The notes under the pieces are model-generated. The model was not told the DNA's origin. It did not search any database and saw only the letters and a program-made list of their open reading frames with translations. From positions 1,823,501-1,887,500 of the forward strand of contig NZ_CP089981.1 of assembly GCF_021389975.1 (NCBI RefSeq): a stretch of 64,000 nt of DNA, read 5' to 3'. Made by a program: the position numbers and the translations under genes. Of this stretch, positions 44,141 to 53,728 are shown piece by piece (position 1 is the first letter of the stretch; every line of letters starts with the position of its first letter). This DNA comes from Fulvivirga ulvae (lineage in GTDB: Bacteria > Bacteroidota > Bacteroidia > Cytophagales > Cyclobacteriaceae).

Positions 44141-44181
44141 TTTAAAACAAATGAGGTGTCAGCTTTTTGACACCTCATTTG
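44141..44181 (-). terminator. Terminator of the 44186-44533 gene
   Basis: A perfect 14 bp stem (arms 44148-44161 and 44168-44181) with a GCTTTT loop and a short T-run, 5 bp after the stop codon. Confidence 0.8.
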
Positions 44182-44185
44182 CCAC

Positions 44186-44533
44186 TTAATTAGACAATGG
44201 ATCATTTGGATCCTCCGGACAGTATGGAGGACAAGGTTTCCCGTCATCCAATAGTGTAGGACCGCCATCCTTCCCTTCACTTTTTGGAAGTATATTGTTT
44301 TGCTTTGCATCTGCTCCCGTAAGGATTAATCGCTTATTTCCATCGTCATCTGTAGCAAAATATACTCTAATACCCTGACAACTACCATCTCCTTCAAGCA
44401 AAATTTGCTTAATGTAGTCTTTGCCAAAGAAAAATGCTTTGACCTCACCCGGATTCTCATCCCTGTAACGTTTAGTCCACCTTTTGGCCATGCCTAAAGT
44501 AATTGGTTTACCTTCTTTTCCATTAAATGCCAT
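44186..44533 (-). CDS. Conserved-looking small soluble protein, unknown function
   Basis: 115 residues. It opens with AFNGKEGKPITLGMAKRWTK and RYRDENPGEVKAFFFGKDYI; the C-terminus is Pro/Cys-rich (GKPCPPYCPEDPNDP). The middle (IRVYFATDDDGNKRLILTGAD) has a beta-hairpin look. I have an impression of a Bacteroidota-restricted family but cannot name it. It is a single-gene unit with a strong terminator. Confidence 0.6.
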   Translation of the reverse strand: MAFNGKEGKPITLGMAKRWTKRYRDENPGEVKAFFFGKDYIKQILLEGDGSCQGIRVYFATDDDGNKRLILTGADAKQNNILPKSEGKDGGPTLLDDGKPCPPYCPEDPNDPLSN

Positions 44534-44768
44534 AAACTATAATTTTTAGTAAAACATAAGTAGTAATAAACTTCTAATATATAGATATTTATGTGATATA
44601 AACATGACGGGGTTATAAAATTTATTAATTTTTTTTCATATCACCAACTTTAATTATTGGCCCGGCTATAGTTTTTAGGGGCATTTTTTATACTTCAATC
44701 GTAAATCAACATTGAGCAGGCTCATCCTTTCTGGTATATTTATGTAATTTTCAGCCAAACTTTTAGCA

Positions 44769-45701
44769 ATGACCCTCATTCAACTCGAATATGTAATAGC
44801 GGTTGACAATTACAGGCATTTTGGTAAGGCTGCCGAGGCCTGTTTTGTCACTCAACCTACCTTAAGCATGCAAGTGCATAAGCTTGAAGAACAGCTTGGC
44901 ATACTGCTGTTCGACAGAAGCAAATCACCGGTGAGCCCTACGGATATTGGTAAGCGTATCATAGAGCAGGCCCGGGTAATTTTGGCTGAGTCGAAAAAGA
45001 TTCAACAGATAGTGGATGAAGAAAAGGGCGAAATGGCTGGTGAGCTCAGAATTGGGATCATCCCTACTTTATCACCTTACTTATTACCTCTTTTTATTAA
45101 CAACTTTATTGAGAAATATCCAAAGATCAAGATTAAGGTTGAGGAGCTTATCACTGAGCAGGTGGTAAGCAAGCTTAAGCATGAATTGCTGGACATCGGC
45201 ATTATCGTTACTCCTTACGAAGACACAAATTTGGTAACCAAGCCTGTGTTTTATGAGGAGTTTTATGCCTATGTCAACTATCGGAGCCCTTTTTATAAGG
45301 AGGAAAAACTTTCTATAAACAACATACCGGCTAATGAAATATGGCTGCTCAACGAAGGGCATTGCTTCCGCGACCAGGTGCTAAGCCTTTGCCATACTTA
45401 CAAAGACCGTGATTCTCAGTTTAAATATGAAAGCGGCTCACTGGAAGCACTGAAGAAAATAGTGGATAAGCATGGGGGCATGACTTTGCTGCCAGAGCTT
45501 GCCACGCTGGATTTTGATAAAGCAGCCAAAGCCAAGCTGCGGCCTTTTGAAGACCCCAAACCTGTAAGGGAGGTAAGCCTGGTTATGCATAAGAGCTATC
45601 TGAAAAGAAAACTGGTGGAAGCCTTACATAAAGAAATACTGGACTCAATCCCGGATTATATCAATGTTCAAAAACATGGTGCAGTCATTAAATGGAAATA
45701 A
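44769..45701 (+). CDS. oxyR: OxyR-type LysR regulator
   Basis: 310 residues. N-terminal winged HTH (LIQLEYVIAVDNYRHFGKAAEACFVTQ...LEEQLGILLFDR). The redox pair sits exactly at C199 and C208 in GHCFRDQVLSLC, matching the E. coli OxyR numbering and spacing. This supports peroxide sensing by disulfide formation. Its stop codon TAA overlaps the start of the next gene by one base (TAATG), so it is co-transcribed with a transsulfuration enzyme rather than catalase. Confidence 0.9.
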   Translation: MTLIQLEYVIAVDNYRHFGKAAEACFVTQPTLSMQVHKLEEQLGILLFDRSKSPVSPTDIGKRIIEQARVILAESKKIQQIVDEEKGEMAGELRIGIIPTLSPYLLPLFINNFIEKYPKIKIKVEELITEQVVSKLKHELLDIGIIVTPYEDTNLVTKPVFYEEFYAYVNYRSPFYKEEKLSINNIPANEIWLLNEGHCFRDQVLSLCHTYKDRDSQFKYESGSLEALKKIVDKHGGMTLLPELATLDFDKAAKAKLRPFEDPKPVREVSLVMHKSYLKRKLVEALHKEILDSIPDYINVQKHGAVIKWK

Positions 45702-46837
45702 TGAAAAGTAATAACAAAGCAACACAATGTGTACATAGTGGCTCAATAATAGACCCTGTAACACGAGGAGCGGTAACTCCTATCTACACTTCAACAGCCT
45801 ATGACTACATAGATGTTGACATTCATGCTTATCCACGATATTTTAATACGCCTAACCAGCGGGTAGTATCGGAAAAACTGGCAGCCCTGGAAAACGGAGA
45901 GCGGGCCATTACATTCGGCTCAGGCATGGCAGCTATTTCAACAACTTTATTTGCGTTGCTCAGGCAGGGTGACCATGCAGTATTCCAGAATGATCTCTAT
46001 GGAGGTACCCATCACGCCATTACCAAAGAGATGGAGAAGTACGGCATTGAGTATACCCTTGTTGATGGCATGGAGATTTCGGATTATGAAAAAGCGATAA
46101 AGCCAAATACCAGACTGCTTTACATAGAAACGCCATCCAACCCGTTATTAAAGATCATAGATATCAAAGCCATAGCCGATTTGGCCAAGACCAATAATAT
46201 AGTATCGGTGATTGACAATACTTTTGCCTCCCCGATCAACCAAAACCCGGTAGATCTGGGTATTGATGTAGTGGTACATAGCGGCACAAAGTACCTGGGC
46301 GGGCACAGCGATATCTGCTGTGGTATAGCAGTAACTTCCAATGAGCTCGGCCAGCAGATCTGGGAATCTGCCATACATTTTGGTGGTAGCCTGAATTCTC
46401 AAATGTGCTATCTTCTGGAAAGAAGCCTTAAGACACTTGCCTTAAGGGTAAGGCAGCAGAACAGCAACGCCCAAGCCATCAGTGAGTTTCTGGATTCACA
46501 TAATAAAGTAAACAAAGTCTATTATCCGGGGTTAACAAACCATGAAGGTCATGAACTGGCAAAATCGCAGATGAGCGGTTTTGGGGGAATGCTTTCCTTT
46601 GAAGTAAAAACAGACCCTGACAAGTTTGTGAAGGCACTTCAAATGATCAAGCCGGCTATGAGCCTCGGTGGCATTGAAAGCACGATTACCTCTCCACGGC
46701 AGACTTCCCACTCAAAGATATCGGCAGAAGAAAGGGTAAAGGTGGGGATTTCTGATTACTTGCTGCGCTTATCTGTCGGTATTGAAGATGCCAATGACCT
46801 GATCAGCGATCTGGACAGGGCACTAAACCATGATTAA
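45701..46837 (+). CDS. Cys/Met metabolism PLP enzyme (cystathionine gamma-synthase/lyase type)
   Basis: 378 residues from the ATG at 45701, which fits the one-base overlap with oxyR better than the earlier in-frame start. Motifs: TQCVHSG, YPRYFNTPNQ, FGSGMAA, IETPSNPLLK, VIDNTF, and the PLP lysine K197 in HSGTKYLGGHSD. The gamma-synthase, gamma-lyase and methionine gamma-lyase activities cannot be separated by eye. Linkage to OxyR suggests supply of cysteine under oxidative stress. Confidence 0.92.
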   Translation: MKSNNKATQCVHSGSIIDPVTRGAVTPIYTSTAYDYIDVDIHAYPRYFNTPNQRVVSEKLAALENGERAITFGSGMAAISTTLFALLRQGDHAVFQNDLYGGTHHAITKEMEKYGIEYTLVDGMEISDYEKAIKPNTRLLYIETPSNPLLKIIDIKAIADLAKTNNIVSVIDNTFASPINQNPVDLGIDVVVHSGTKYLGGHSDICCGIAVTSNELGQQIWESAIHFGGSLNSQMCYLLERSLKTLALRVRQQNSNAQAISEFLDSHNKVNKVYYPGLTNHEGHELAKSQMSGFGGMLSFEVKTDPDKFVKALQMIKPAMSLGGIESTITSPRQTSHSKISAEERVKVGISDYLLRLSVGIEDANDLISDLDRALNHD

Positions 46838-47699
46838 CAGTATACCTCAGGAAATATTAAGCTTTTGCGAATCAGCCTTCGGTGGGCTACAGTCTTTCAG
46901 GCCTGCATCCGGAGGCTGTATCAATAACGGTGGCAGGATAGAAACAGAAAAGGGAGAATTCTTTATGAAATGGAATGCCTCCACAACTTTTCCTAAAATG
47001 TTCACTGCCGAGTCTATGGGACTTAAACTACTGGCAGAGCCCCAGTGTATACAGGTACCCGACGTGCTCGAAGTATATGAGGGTAGTCAGTATTCCTGCA
47101 TAGTCATGGAGCATATCGCAACCGGCCCCAGAGCAAAAACTTACTGGAATGATCTGGCCGAGGCTTTGGCTTGCCTGCACAAAACCTCTCGCAGCAAATA
47201 TGGCCTGGACTACCACAACTACATCGGTTCACTGCACCAGTATAACCATAACGAAGACCGCTGGGCCGATTTCTTTATCAACAACAGGCTGCTGCCCCAG
47301 GTAAAGCTGGCCCTGGAGCATGGCAGGTTCAACCGCTCCGATATGGAAAAATACAGCCGGTTTGAAAGGGCCCTGCCGGGCCTTTTGAATGAAGAAAAAC
47401 CTGCACTCTCACATGGCGACCTCTGGAGTGGAAACCTGATGACCGGCCCCAACGGAAATCCTGTATTGATCGACCCTGCAGTAGCCTTTGTACACCGGGA
47501 GACAGAGCTGGCCTTTACCCGGCTATTTGGTGGCTTTGACAGAGAGTTTTACGAGTCTTATCAAAACATACTCCCTATGGAGCCAGGCTATGAAGAAAGG
47601 TTTGATATATATAACGTATACCCTCTTTTGGTACATGTAAATTTATTTGGCGGCGGTTACTATCAGCAGGCCATGAGTACCATTACACGTTTCTCCTGA
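46830..47699 (+). CDS. Fructosamine kinase family protein
   Basis: 289 residues. Kinase-like fold with SHGDLWSGNLM catalytic loop (Asp in HGD) and VLIDPAVAFVHRETELAF in place of the DFG-like segment, as in fructosamine-3-kinases. These repair glycated proteins. It overlaps the upstream gene by 8 bp, so it is the third gene of the oxyR operon. Confidence 0.88.
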   Translation: MINSIPQEILSFCESAFGGLQSFRPASGGCINNGGRIETEKGEFFMKWNASTTFPKMFTAESMGLKLLAEPQCIQVPDVLEVYEGSQYSCIVMEHIATGPRAKTYWNDLAEALACLHKTSRSKYGLDYHNYIGSLHQYNHNEDRWADFFINNRLLPQVKLALEHGRFNRSDMEKYSRFERALPGLLNEEKPALSHGDLWSGNLMTGPNGNPVLIDPAVAFVHRETELAFTRLFGGFDREFYESYQNILPMEPGYEERFDIYNVYPLLVHVNLFGGGYYQQAMSTITRFS

Positions 47700-47823
47700 G
47701 CAATTATCTCCACATTTTTCCTCTTCCGAATTAGTAAGACCCGCACTGCTAATGAATTAACCACACATCTGGATTATGGTATGATCTTTTTACTTAGCTA
47801 ATGTGAATCAATCATTCTTTGCT

Positions 47824-48528
47824 ATGGTATATACTAACAATATATTAAGAGTATACTTTGCATTTCTTTTGTTTATATACGCGTGCGGTCCTGCTGAAAA
47901 AGAAGATACGGATAGGGCTGAATTTGATTCCACTGAAGTAAGCTCAAAACGCACTACTGACCATTTCGAAAGTGACGAAAGGGGCATTGAAGATTCAGTC
48001 ATTTATGAGTTTACGCGCAAATACCCGGAAATGCAGTATGCTTATTTGTTGACTGATGAAGGCAGGGTAACTACCGTAAAAGGCAACTATCAGGTTGAGA
48101 TAGACGGTGTTGACGGCCCTGCCGACCTGGAGAAATTTGCCAGATGGATGGAGAAACTCTATGAAAGCAGGGAGCGAAACCGTGAAGCTTATAATGAAGG
48201 AATTGATAAGCCTGCAGCACCTTCGAAGGGGTATGAGGCTTACTATGAAATATTGGATCAAAACTTTGAATACCCTGAGGGAGCTGACAAAAATACGCCA
48301 GAAGCTACGGTATTTGTAGAATTTGTGGTTGATGAAAGTGGTAATGTAGCCCAGGTTAAGGCAGTGCATCATACCTATTATCATAAAAATAGCAACGTAG
48401 TAAAAGCCATTGAAAAAGCTGCTGAACAGGCCATAAAAGATACAGACATGAAATGGAGCCCGGCCGAAAAAGCTGGAAAGCCGGTTAAAATGAAGCTGGA
48501 GATCCCTATATCTGTTACACCGGATTAA
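47824..48528 (+). CDS. Lipoprotein with TonB-C-like domain
   Basis: From the ATG at 47824 the N-terminus is MVYTNNILRVYFAFLLFIYACG, giving a lipobox at C21; a GTG at 47803 is less likely. A charged linker precedes a C-terminal TonB-C-like domain (ATVFVEFVVDESGNVAQVKAV...DMKWSPAEKAGKPVKMKLEIP). It is a third, independent TonB-C protein in the window. Role unknown. Confidence 0.7.
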   Translation: MVYTNNILRVYFAFLLFIYACGPAEKEDTDRAEFDSTEVSSKRTTDHFESDERGIEDSVIYEFTRKYPEMQYAYLLTDEGRVTTVKGNYQVEIDGVDGPADLEKFARWMEKLYESRERNREAYNEGIDKPAAPSKGYEAYYEILDQNFEYPEGADKNTPEATVFVEFVVDESGNVAQVKAVHHTYYHKNSNVVKAIEKAAEQAIKDTDMKWSPAEKAGKPVKMKLEIPISVTPD

Positions 48529-48655
48529 ATAGTGCATCATCCATACCCTGAAGCATTTTAACTTATATCAATGAGATTTTGCCTCTTATTTGAGCGGTAC
48601 TGGTAATGACCGTTTCAATCATTAAATTTACTGCCTTAAACAAACTTCAGTATTT

Positions 48656-50836
48656 ATGAGAAACTTTTTATTCCTGCTTTTTACAGTTGGGACCATAAGT
48701 CTTGCCTCTGCCCAGGACAAGAAGGACATCACAGTTGCTGACCTGTACCAGAAAGGCACGTTTAGTCAAAAGAGTGTCTACGGCATCAACTGGATGAATG
48801 ATGGCCGTTACTACAGTGCCCAGGAAAGCAATGATATCGTGAAATTTGATGTAACAACCGGTGAAAAGGTTGAAACCATTCTGGACGGTGACCAGCTCAC
48901 CCCAACAATCACCTTTAACAGTTACAGCTTTAGCGCAGATGAAAGCAAAGTGCTGTTAATGACCGACCGTGAGAGCATTTACAGGAGATCATACAAAGCA
49001 CAGTTTTATGTGTATGATCTCGGCAGTAAAAAATTAAGCAAGCTCTCGAAGGGTGGCCCTCAGTCTTATGCTACATTTTCTCCGGATGGTTCCAAAGTGG
49101 CCTTTGTGAGAGAGAATAACCTTTTCTACGTAGACCTTAGCGATATGAAAGAAGTACAGGTAACTGAAGATGGTAAATTTAACCACCTTATCCATGGTAG
49201 CACGGATTGGGTGTATGAGGAAGAGCTTTCTTTCACCAGGGCCTTTGAATGGTCAGGTGACGGTAAAAATCTTTTTTATCTGACTTTTGATGAAAGCGGT
49301 GTCAGAGAATACAACATGCAGGTATGGCACAATGGTCAGCTTTACCCTGAAGACTATCGTTTCAAATACCCCAAAGCCGGCGAAGATAACTCTGTAGTGA
49401 GTGGGACGGTCTATTCCCTGGAAAACAACAAAAAACAGTCTGTTAAGCTTAGCAGCGAAAAGGAATTCTATATCGCCCGGATCAAGAGAACAGAAAGCGC
49501 TTCCACGCTTTCCCTCGTCAGGCTCAACCGCTTGCAAAACAAGCTGGACATCCTGCACCTTAACACCAATACCGGTGAAGTAAAGGAAATACTTTCTGAA
49601 AAATACGACACCTATGTAGATGTTGACTTTGTGGATGAACTTACCTATTTGAAAGATGGCAAACATTTTATCCATGCCAGTGAAAAAAGCGGCTTTAAGC
49701 ACCTGTACCTTTATACTATTGACGGCCAGTTGAAAAACCAGATCACCAGTGGAAACTGGGAGGTAAGGTCTCTTGAAGGTGTAAATGAGAAAGGAAAGAA
49801 GGCTACGGTTTACTACACCTCCACAGAAAAGTCCGCCATGGAAAGAAATTTCTACTCCATTGACCTTAAAGGGAAAAACAAGGTACTTTTAAGAGGAGAA
49901 GAAGGTACTCATGCCATAGATATGAGTGGTGATCAAAAATATTATATCGATTACTATTCAAGTGCCACACAACCGTTGAATGTTTCTCTTTACCAAACAG
50001 ATGGCAACAAGAAAATCAAATTGCTGGAAGATAACAAACAACTGGAGTCTGTTGCCGGCGAATATGGATTACAACCCAAGGAATTCTTTACGTTTAAAAC
50101 TGTTGACGGATCTATCCTTAACGGATATATGCTCAAGCCCGAAAATTTTGACGCCAACAAGCAATACCCTGTACTTATTTACCAGTACAGTGGCCCGGGG
50201 TCTCAGAACGTACTTAACTCATGGGGCGGCAGCCATTACTACTGGCACCAGCTGCTCACGCAAAAAGGCTATATTATAGCTGTGATCGACACACGAGGAA
50301 CCGGCGGCCGAGGTGCGGCGTTTAAGAAGATCACCTATAAGCAATTGGGCAAATACGAAGTGGAAGATCATATAGAAGGAGCCAAATACCTGGCAAACCT
50401 GCCTTATGTTAATGAAGACCGGATTGGTATCTGGGGCTGGAGCTATGGAGGATACATGTCATCACTGGCGCTGTTCAAAGGCGCTGATGTCTTCAAAGCG
50501 GCAGTGGCCGTTGCTCCCGTGACCAACTGGAGGTTCTACGACACGATATATACCGAACGGTATATGGACACTCCTCAGAACAACCCTTCCGGATATGACG
50601 ATAATTCACCCACAAGCCATGTTGAGAAGCTGAAAGGCAATTACCTGCTTATACACGGTACTGGAGATGATAACGTACATTTTCAAAATGCCGTAGCGCT
50701 TCAAAATGCATTGATTGCAAAAGGGAAACAATTTGATTCTTTCTACTACCCTGACAGGGCGCACGCTGTTTATAAAGACAACGCACGTATACATTTATTT
50801 ACTTTAATGACTGACTGGGTGTTGGAGAATTTATAA
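48656..50836 (+). CDS. Dipeptidyl peptidase IV (S9 family)
   Basis: 726 residues with a signal peptide (MRNFLFLLFTVGTISLASAQ). N-terminal beta-propeller with VYEEELSF (the DPP4 Glu motif that binds the substrate N-terminus). Catalytic domain: S596 in GWSYGGYM, Asp in GTGDDNVHF, His in DRAHAVY. It is exported and cleaves X-Pro dipeptides from peptides. Confidence 0.95.
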   Translation: MRNFLFLLFTVGTISLASAQDKKDITVADLYQKGTFSQKSVYGINWMNDGRYYSAQESNDIVKFDVTTGEKVETILDGDQLTPTITFNSYSFSADESKVLLMTDRESIYRRSYKAQFYVYDLGSKKLSKLSKGGPQSYATFSPDGSKVAFVRENNLFYVDLSDMKEVQVTEDGKFNHLIHGSTDWVYEEELSFTRAFEWSGDGKNLFYLTFDESGVREYNMQVWHNGQLYPEDYRFKYPKAGEDNSVVSGTVYSLENNKKQSVKLSSEKEFYIARIKRTESASTLSLVRLNRLQNKLDILHLNTNTGEVKEILSEKYDTYVDVDFVDELTYLKDGKHFIHASEKSGFKHLYLYTIDGQLKNQITSGNWEVRSLEGVNEKGKKATVYYTSTEKSAMERNFYSIDLKGKNKVLLRGEEGTHAIDMSGDQKYYIDYYSSATQPLNVSLYQTDGNKKIKLLEDNKQLESVAGEYGLQPKEFFTFKTVDGSILNGYMLKPENFDANKQYPVLIYQYSGPGSQNVLNSWGGSHYYWHQLLTQKGYIIAVIDTRGTGGRGAAFKKITYKQLGKYEVEDHIEGAKYLANLPYVNEDRIGIWGWSYGGYMSSLALFKGADVFKAAVAVAPVTNWRFYDTIYTERYMDTPQNNPSGYDDNSPTSHVEKLKGNYLLIHGTGDDNVHFQNAVALQNALIAKGKQFDSFYYPDRAHAVYKDNARIHLFTLMTDWVLENL

Positions 50837-50841
50837 TAAGC

Positions 50842-50880
50842 AAGGGGCCACACCGGTATACGGTTGGCCCCTTATTTTTT
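50842..50880 (+). terminator. Terminator of the DPP4 gene
   Basis: Stem AAGGGGCCA / TGGCCCCTT followed by ATTTTTT, ending just before the next gene. Confidence 0.85.
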
Positions 50881-50888
50881 CCAGAATA

Positions 50889-51443
50889 ATGAAAGAACCA
50901 AAGCAGCTTTATTTCATTGCCATTGTTCCTCCCGAGCCAATCTATAGCCAGATAGCTGAATTCAAGGCTCACATGGCCAAACAATATAATTCTAAAGCTG
51001 CCCTTAATTCCCCTCCACACATAACCCTGCATATGCCCTTCCGGTGGGACGAGGAGAAAGAAGAAAAGATATTCTGCACCCTTGAAAACCTGACCGGCAA
51101 CCGACAGGCTTTTGCTCTCTCTCTCGAAAACTTTGGCGCCTTCAAACCAAGGGTGATCTACGTTGACCTTCACAGGCAACCCGCTCTGGAAGACTTACAC
51201 GACGACCTCAAAAAGGAGATGAAAATTTCGCTGAATATTTTTAATGCGGATTATAAAGACAGAGGCTTTAACCCACACATGACCCTCGCCTTCCGTGATC
51301 TTAAAAAACCCGCCTTTTTTGATGCCTGGAAGGAATTTGAAAGTAAGGAATTTAATGCCTCTTTCACGGCAGACAAAATCGCACTGCTAAAGCATAATGG
51401 CAAAAACTGGGATGTTTATCGTGAGTTTCCTCTAAAAAAATAA
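50889..51443 (+). CDS. 2'-5' RNA ligase superfamily protein (2H phosphoesterase)
   Basis: 184 residues with the two HxT motifs of 2H phosphoesterases: PPHITLHMPF and NPHMTLAF. They are about 90 residues apart, as in LigT/ThpR-like proteins. Activity is ligation or cyclic phosphodiester hydrolysis of RNA ends. It is a standalone gene. Confidence 0.88.
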   Translation: MKEPKQLYFIAIVPPEPIYSQIAEFKAHMAKQYNSKAALNSPPHITLHMPFRWDEEKEEKIFCTLENLTGNRQAFALSLENFGAFKPRVIYVDLHRQPALEDLHDDLKKEMKISLNIFNADYKDRGFNPHMTLAFRDLKKPAFFDAWKEFESKEFNASFTADKIALLKHNGKNWDVYREFPLKK

Positions 51444-51470
51444 GGCTGCCCCGTGTTTCAGGGACAGCCT
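51433..51470 (-). terminator. Terminator of the beta-helix lipoprotein gene
   Basis: Stem AGGCTGCCCC / GGGACAGCCT with one mismatch, and a T-run on the minus strand. The T-run overlaps the last codons of the RNA ligase gene. Confidence 0.7.
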
Positions 51471-51499
51471 CATTCAGGAAGATCAATTTTACTTTAATA

Positions 51500-53548
51500 T
51501 TAGTTGGTATTACCGGAAGCATTATTGCTGAAGGTATTGCCCGAGGCTGTAAGTGTCGAACCACTTTCAGCAAATATACCGTACCCTGCACTGTCGGAGA
51601 TGGTTGAGTTGGTCACTACCAACTGGTCATTGTTTTCAACACCAACATTAAATTTGGCATAGAGGCCTCCGCCCAGGTCTGCACTTCCGCCGTGTTTTAT
51701 CACTGCATGATCAATCAGGTTCCTCACATCATTGGTAAAGAAGCCTATGCCTCTCCAGGCACCGGGAGACTTTGTTTTACCGGTGAAGTTTACCTTTTTA
51801 GCTGCTGTACCCTCAACACTTAAGTAACCATCTCCACCTACAGTAACGCGAATATCTGTACCTGCTTCAAAGTTGGCTCCTGCATTGATGACCAACCCGG
51901 ACTCAATAGCCACATTGCCAGAAAAGAAGTAAGGGGTTTGATTAGACAAAGCTACCCAGGTTACTCCGGTTGCACCCTGTTCTAATGTAGAACTTATAAT
52001 TTCGACACTATTGTCTCCATTACCCGTGTTAAAAGTAGAGGCCTCGTCCAATTGATGTACTTGATTAGCATCCAGTGCCATGGCTGTACCCACATTGTTC
52101 TTGAACTCATTATTGGCAAAGGCTTCCAGTGCTCCACCTTTTTCTACATACAGGCCGTAACCATTGCTATCACGAATGATACAATTGGTGACTTTAGCTC
52201 TGTCCCCATTTTCAATTCCAAGATTAGCCAGTACATAAAGGCCACCACCGGGCTCATTGCTTCCCCCATGAGCTATCTCCACATAATCAAACTCATTTTT
52301 AGTGTCGTTGGTGAAAATATGGATGCCTCTCCAGGAACCTGCCGTGCCTGCCTTGCCTAAAAAGCTAACCCTGTTGGTAGCAGTTCCTTTGGCAATGATG
52401 TAACCCGTACCCTGAATGGACATGTCCAGATCTGAACCGAACTCCATAACAACACCTTCATTGATTTTCAGTCCACTCTCCACATGGATGTCTCCTGTTA
52501 CCCAGTATGGTGTGCCATCAGCAAAGGCCGTCCAGATAGACTCTGTACCCATACTCAAGGTTGATCCAAACAGCTCTACATATTGGTGACCATTATCGGT
52601 AAATGAAGAGCTGGCATCCATATGTGTCATATTATTGGCATCTATGGCCAAAGGCATACCTGTATTATTTTTAAAGGTATTATTAGCAAAACCGGTTAGT
52701 GAACCACCTTTTTCTACATATAACCCATAGTCACCACTTTGAGCGATCGTACAGTTGGTTACCTTCATCTTATCACCATTTTCAATACCTACATTGAATT
52801 TCGCATACAGTCCACCACCATATTCAGCGCTTCCTCCATAATAAACCTCTACAAAATCCATCACATTTCTAACATCGCTGGAGAATACACCAACGCCTTT
52901 CCAAAATCCATTACTTTCTGTTGTTCCGGTCATTACAATAGGTTCGCTGGCACTCCCTCCTGCCAGTATCGCTCCGGAGGACTCGATATTCAGAGCCACA
53001 TTGCTTTCGAAGACGATCTTTACGCCCGGCTCAATGATCAGGTCTGCCCTCATATTCACATTGCTGGAAGCGATGTAATCAGGTTTGGCCGGATTAGACA
53101 CACGGTTGACAAGTGTGAGGTCGCTATTATGCGTACCTCCTATTTCTTCCGGTGCTATAGCCTCTTCGGCTGTTATGCTCACTTCATCAGAGCTTTGTCC
53201 GTTCTCATTGGAAATGGTCAGCTCAATAGTATAACTGCCGGCTACATCAGGCGTAAAACCTGGAGCAGCGATAGTAGGGTTATTTAACGTCACAGTACTA
53301 CCGGCAGGGGAGTTGGTTATCGCCCATTGAAAGGTAAATGCATTCCCCTCAGAGTCAGAAGAACCACTGCCATCTAATACCACGGCATCCCCAACAGATA
53401 CAAGCTGGTCCGGCCCGGCATCTGCCGTTAGCGTTCCCGTTGGTGTGGGGTCTCCGCCGTCATCATCCCCACAACTCACTAAAGTAAGCAGCAAAGCCAG
53501 CGAAAACATGTTAAAAAAGGTTAAAAGATTGATTTTACTTCGTTTCAT
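51500..53548 (-). CDS. Lipoprotein with PKD-like domain and right-handed beta-helix repeats
   Basis: 682 residues. Lipobox (LLTLVSCGDDD) and low-complexity spacer, then one PKD domain at about 40-130 (DAGPDQLVSVGDAVVLDGSG...GSYTIELTISNENG). Three repeat units of ~150 residues follow, each with a variant of NGDxxKVTNCxIxxSxxYGLYVEKGG. This is a parallel beta-helix as in polysaccharide lyases and adhesins. No catalytic residues are evident. It is probably surface exposed. Confidence 0.82.
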   Translation of the reverse strand: MKRSKINLLTFFNMFSLALLLTLVSCGDDDGGDPTPTGTLTADAGPDQLVSVGDAVVLDGSGSSDSEGNAFTFQWAITNSPAGSTVTLNNPTIAAPGFTPDVAGSYTIELTISNENGQSSDEVSITAEEAIAPEEIGGTHNSDLTLVNRVSNPAKPDYIASSNVNMRADLIIEPGVKIVFESNVALNIESSGAILAGGSASEPIVMTGTTESNGFWKGVGVFSSDVRNVMDFVEVYYGGSAEYGGGLYAKFNVGIENGDKMKVTNCTIAQSGDYGLYVEKGGSLTGFANNTFKNNTGMPLAIDANNMTHMDASSSFTDNGHQYVELFGSTLSMGTESIWTAFADGTPYWVTGDIHVESGLKINEGVVMEFGSDLDMSIQGTGYIIAKGTATNRVSFLGKAGTAGSWRGIHIFTNDTKNEFDYVEIAHGGSNEPGGGLYVLANLGIENGDRAKVTNCIIRDSNGYGLYVEKGGALEAFANNEFKNNVGTAMALDANQVHQLDEASTFNTGNGDNSVEIISSTLEQGATGVTWVALSNQTPYFFSGNVAIESGLVINAGANFEAGTDIRVTVGGDGYLSVEGTAAKKVNFTGKTKSPGAWRGIGFFTNDVRNLIDHAVIKHGGSADLGGGLYAKFNVGVENNDQLVVTNSTISDSAGYGIFAESGSTLTASGNTFSNNASGNTN

Positions 53549-53728
53549 ATTTCCTCGTTTTTAATTTCAAATAATTTGATTCGCGGCCTTTATTCAGCGG
53601 CATATGGAATTGTAAACTTTTATGTAAAAAAAATTATGTTTTTGTGCTGCGGTCGGGTATGTTTATCTTCGGGATTTAAATAAGATGTTTACAATTCAAT
53701 TTTTCGGAACATTAATAAACACAGAAGG

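Noticed and set aside
47995..48540. Minus-strand open frame of 181 codons
   Set aside because: It is antisense to the TonB-C lipoprotein gene, which has a lipobox and conserved C-terminal domain; the antisense product is unstructured.
52739..53287. Plus-strand open frame of 182 codons
   Set aside because: It is an antisense shadow of the beta-helix lipoprotein gene, whose lipobox and repeats are clear.
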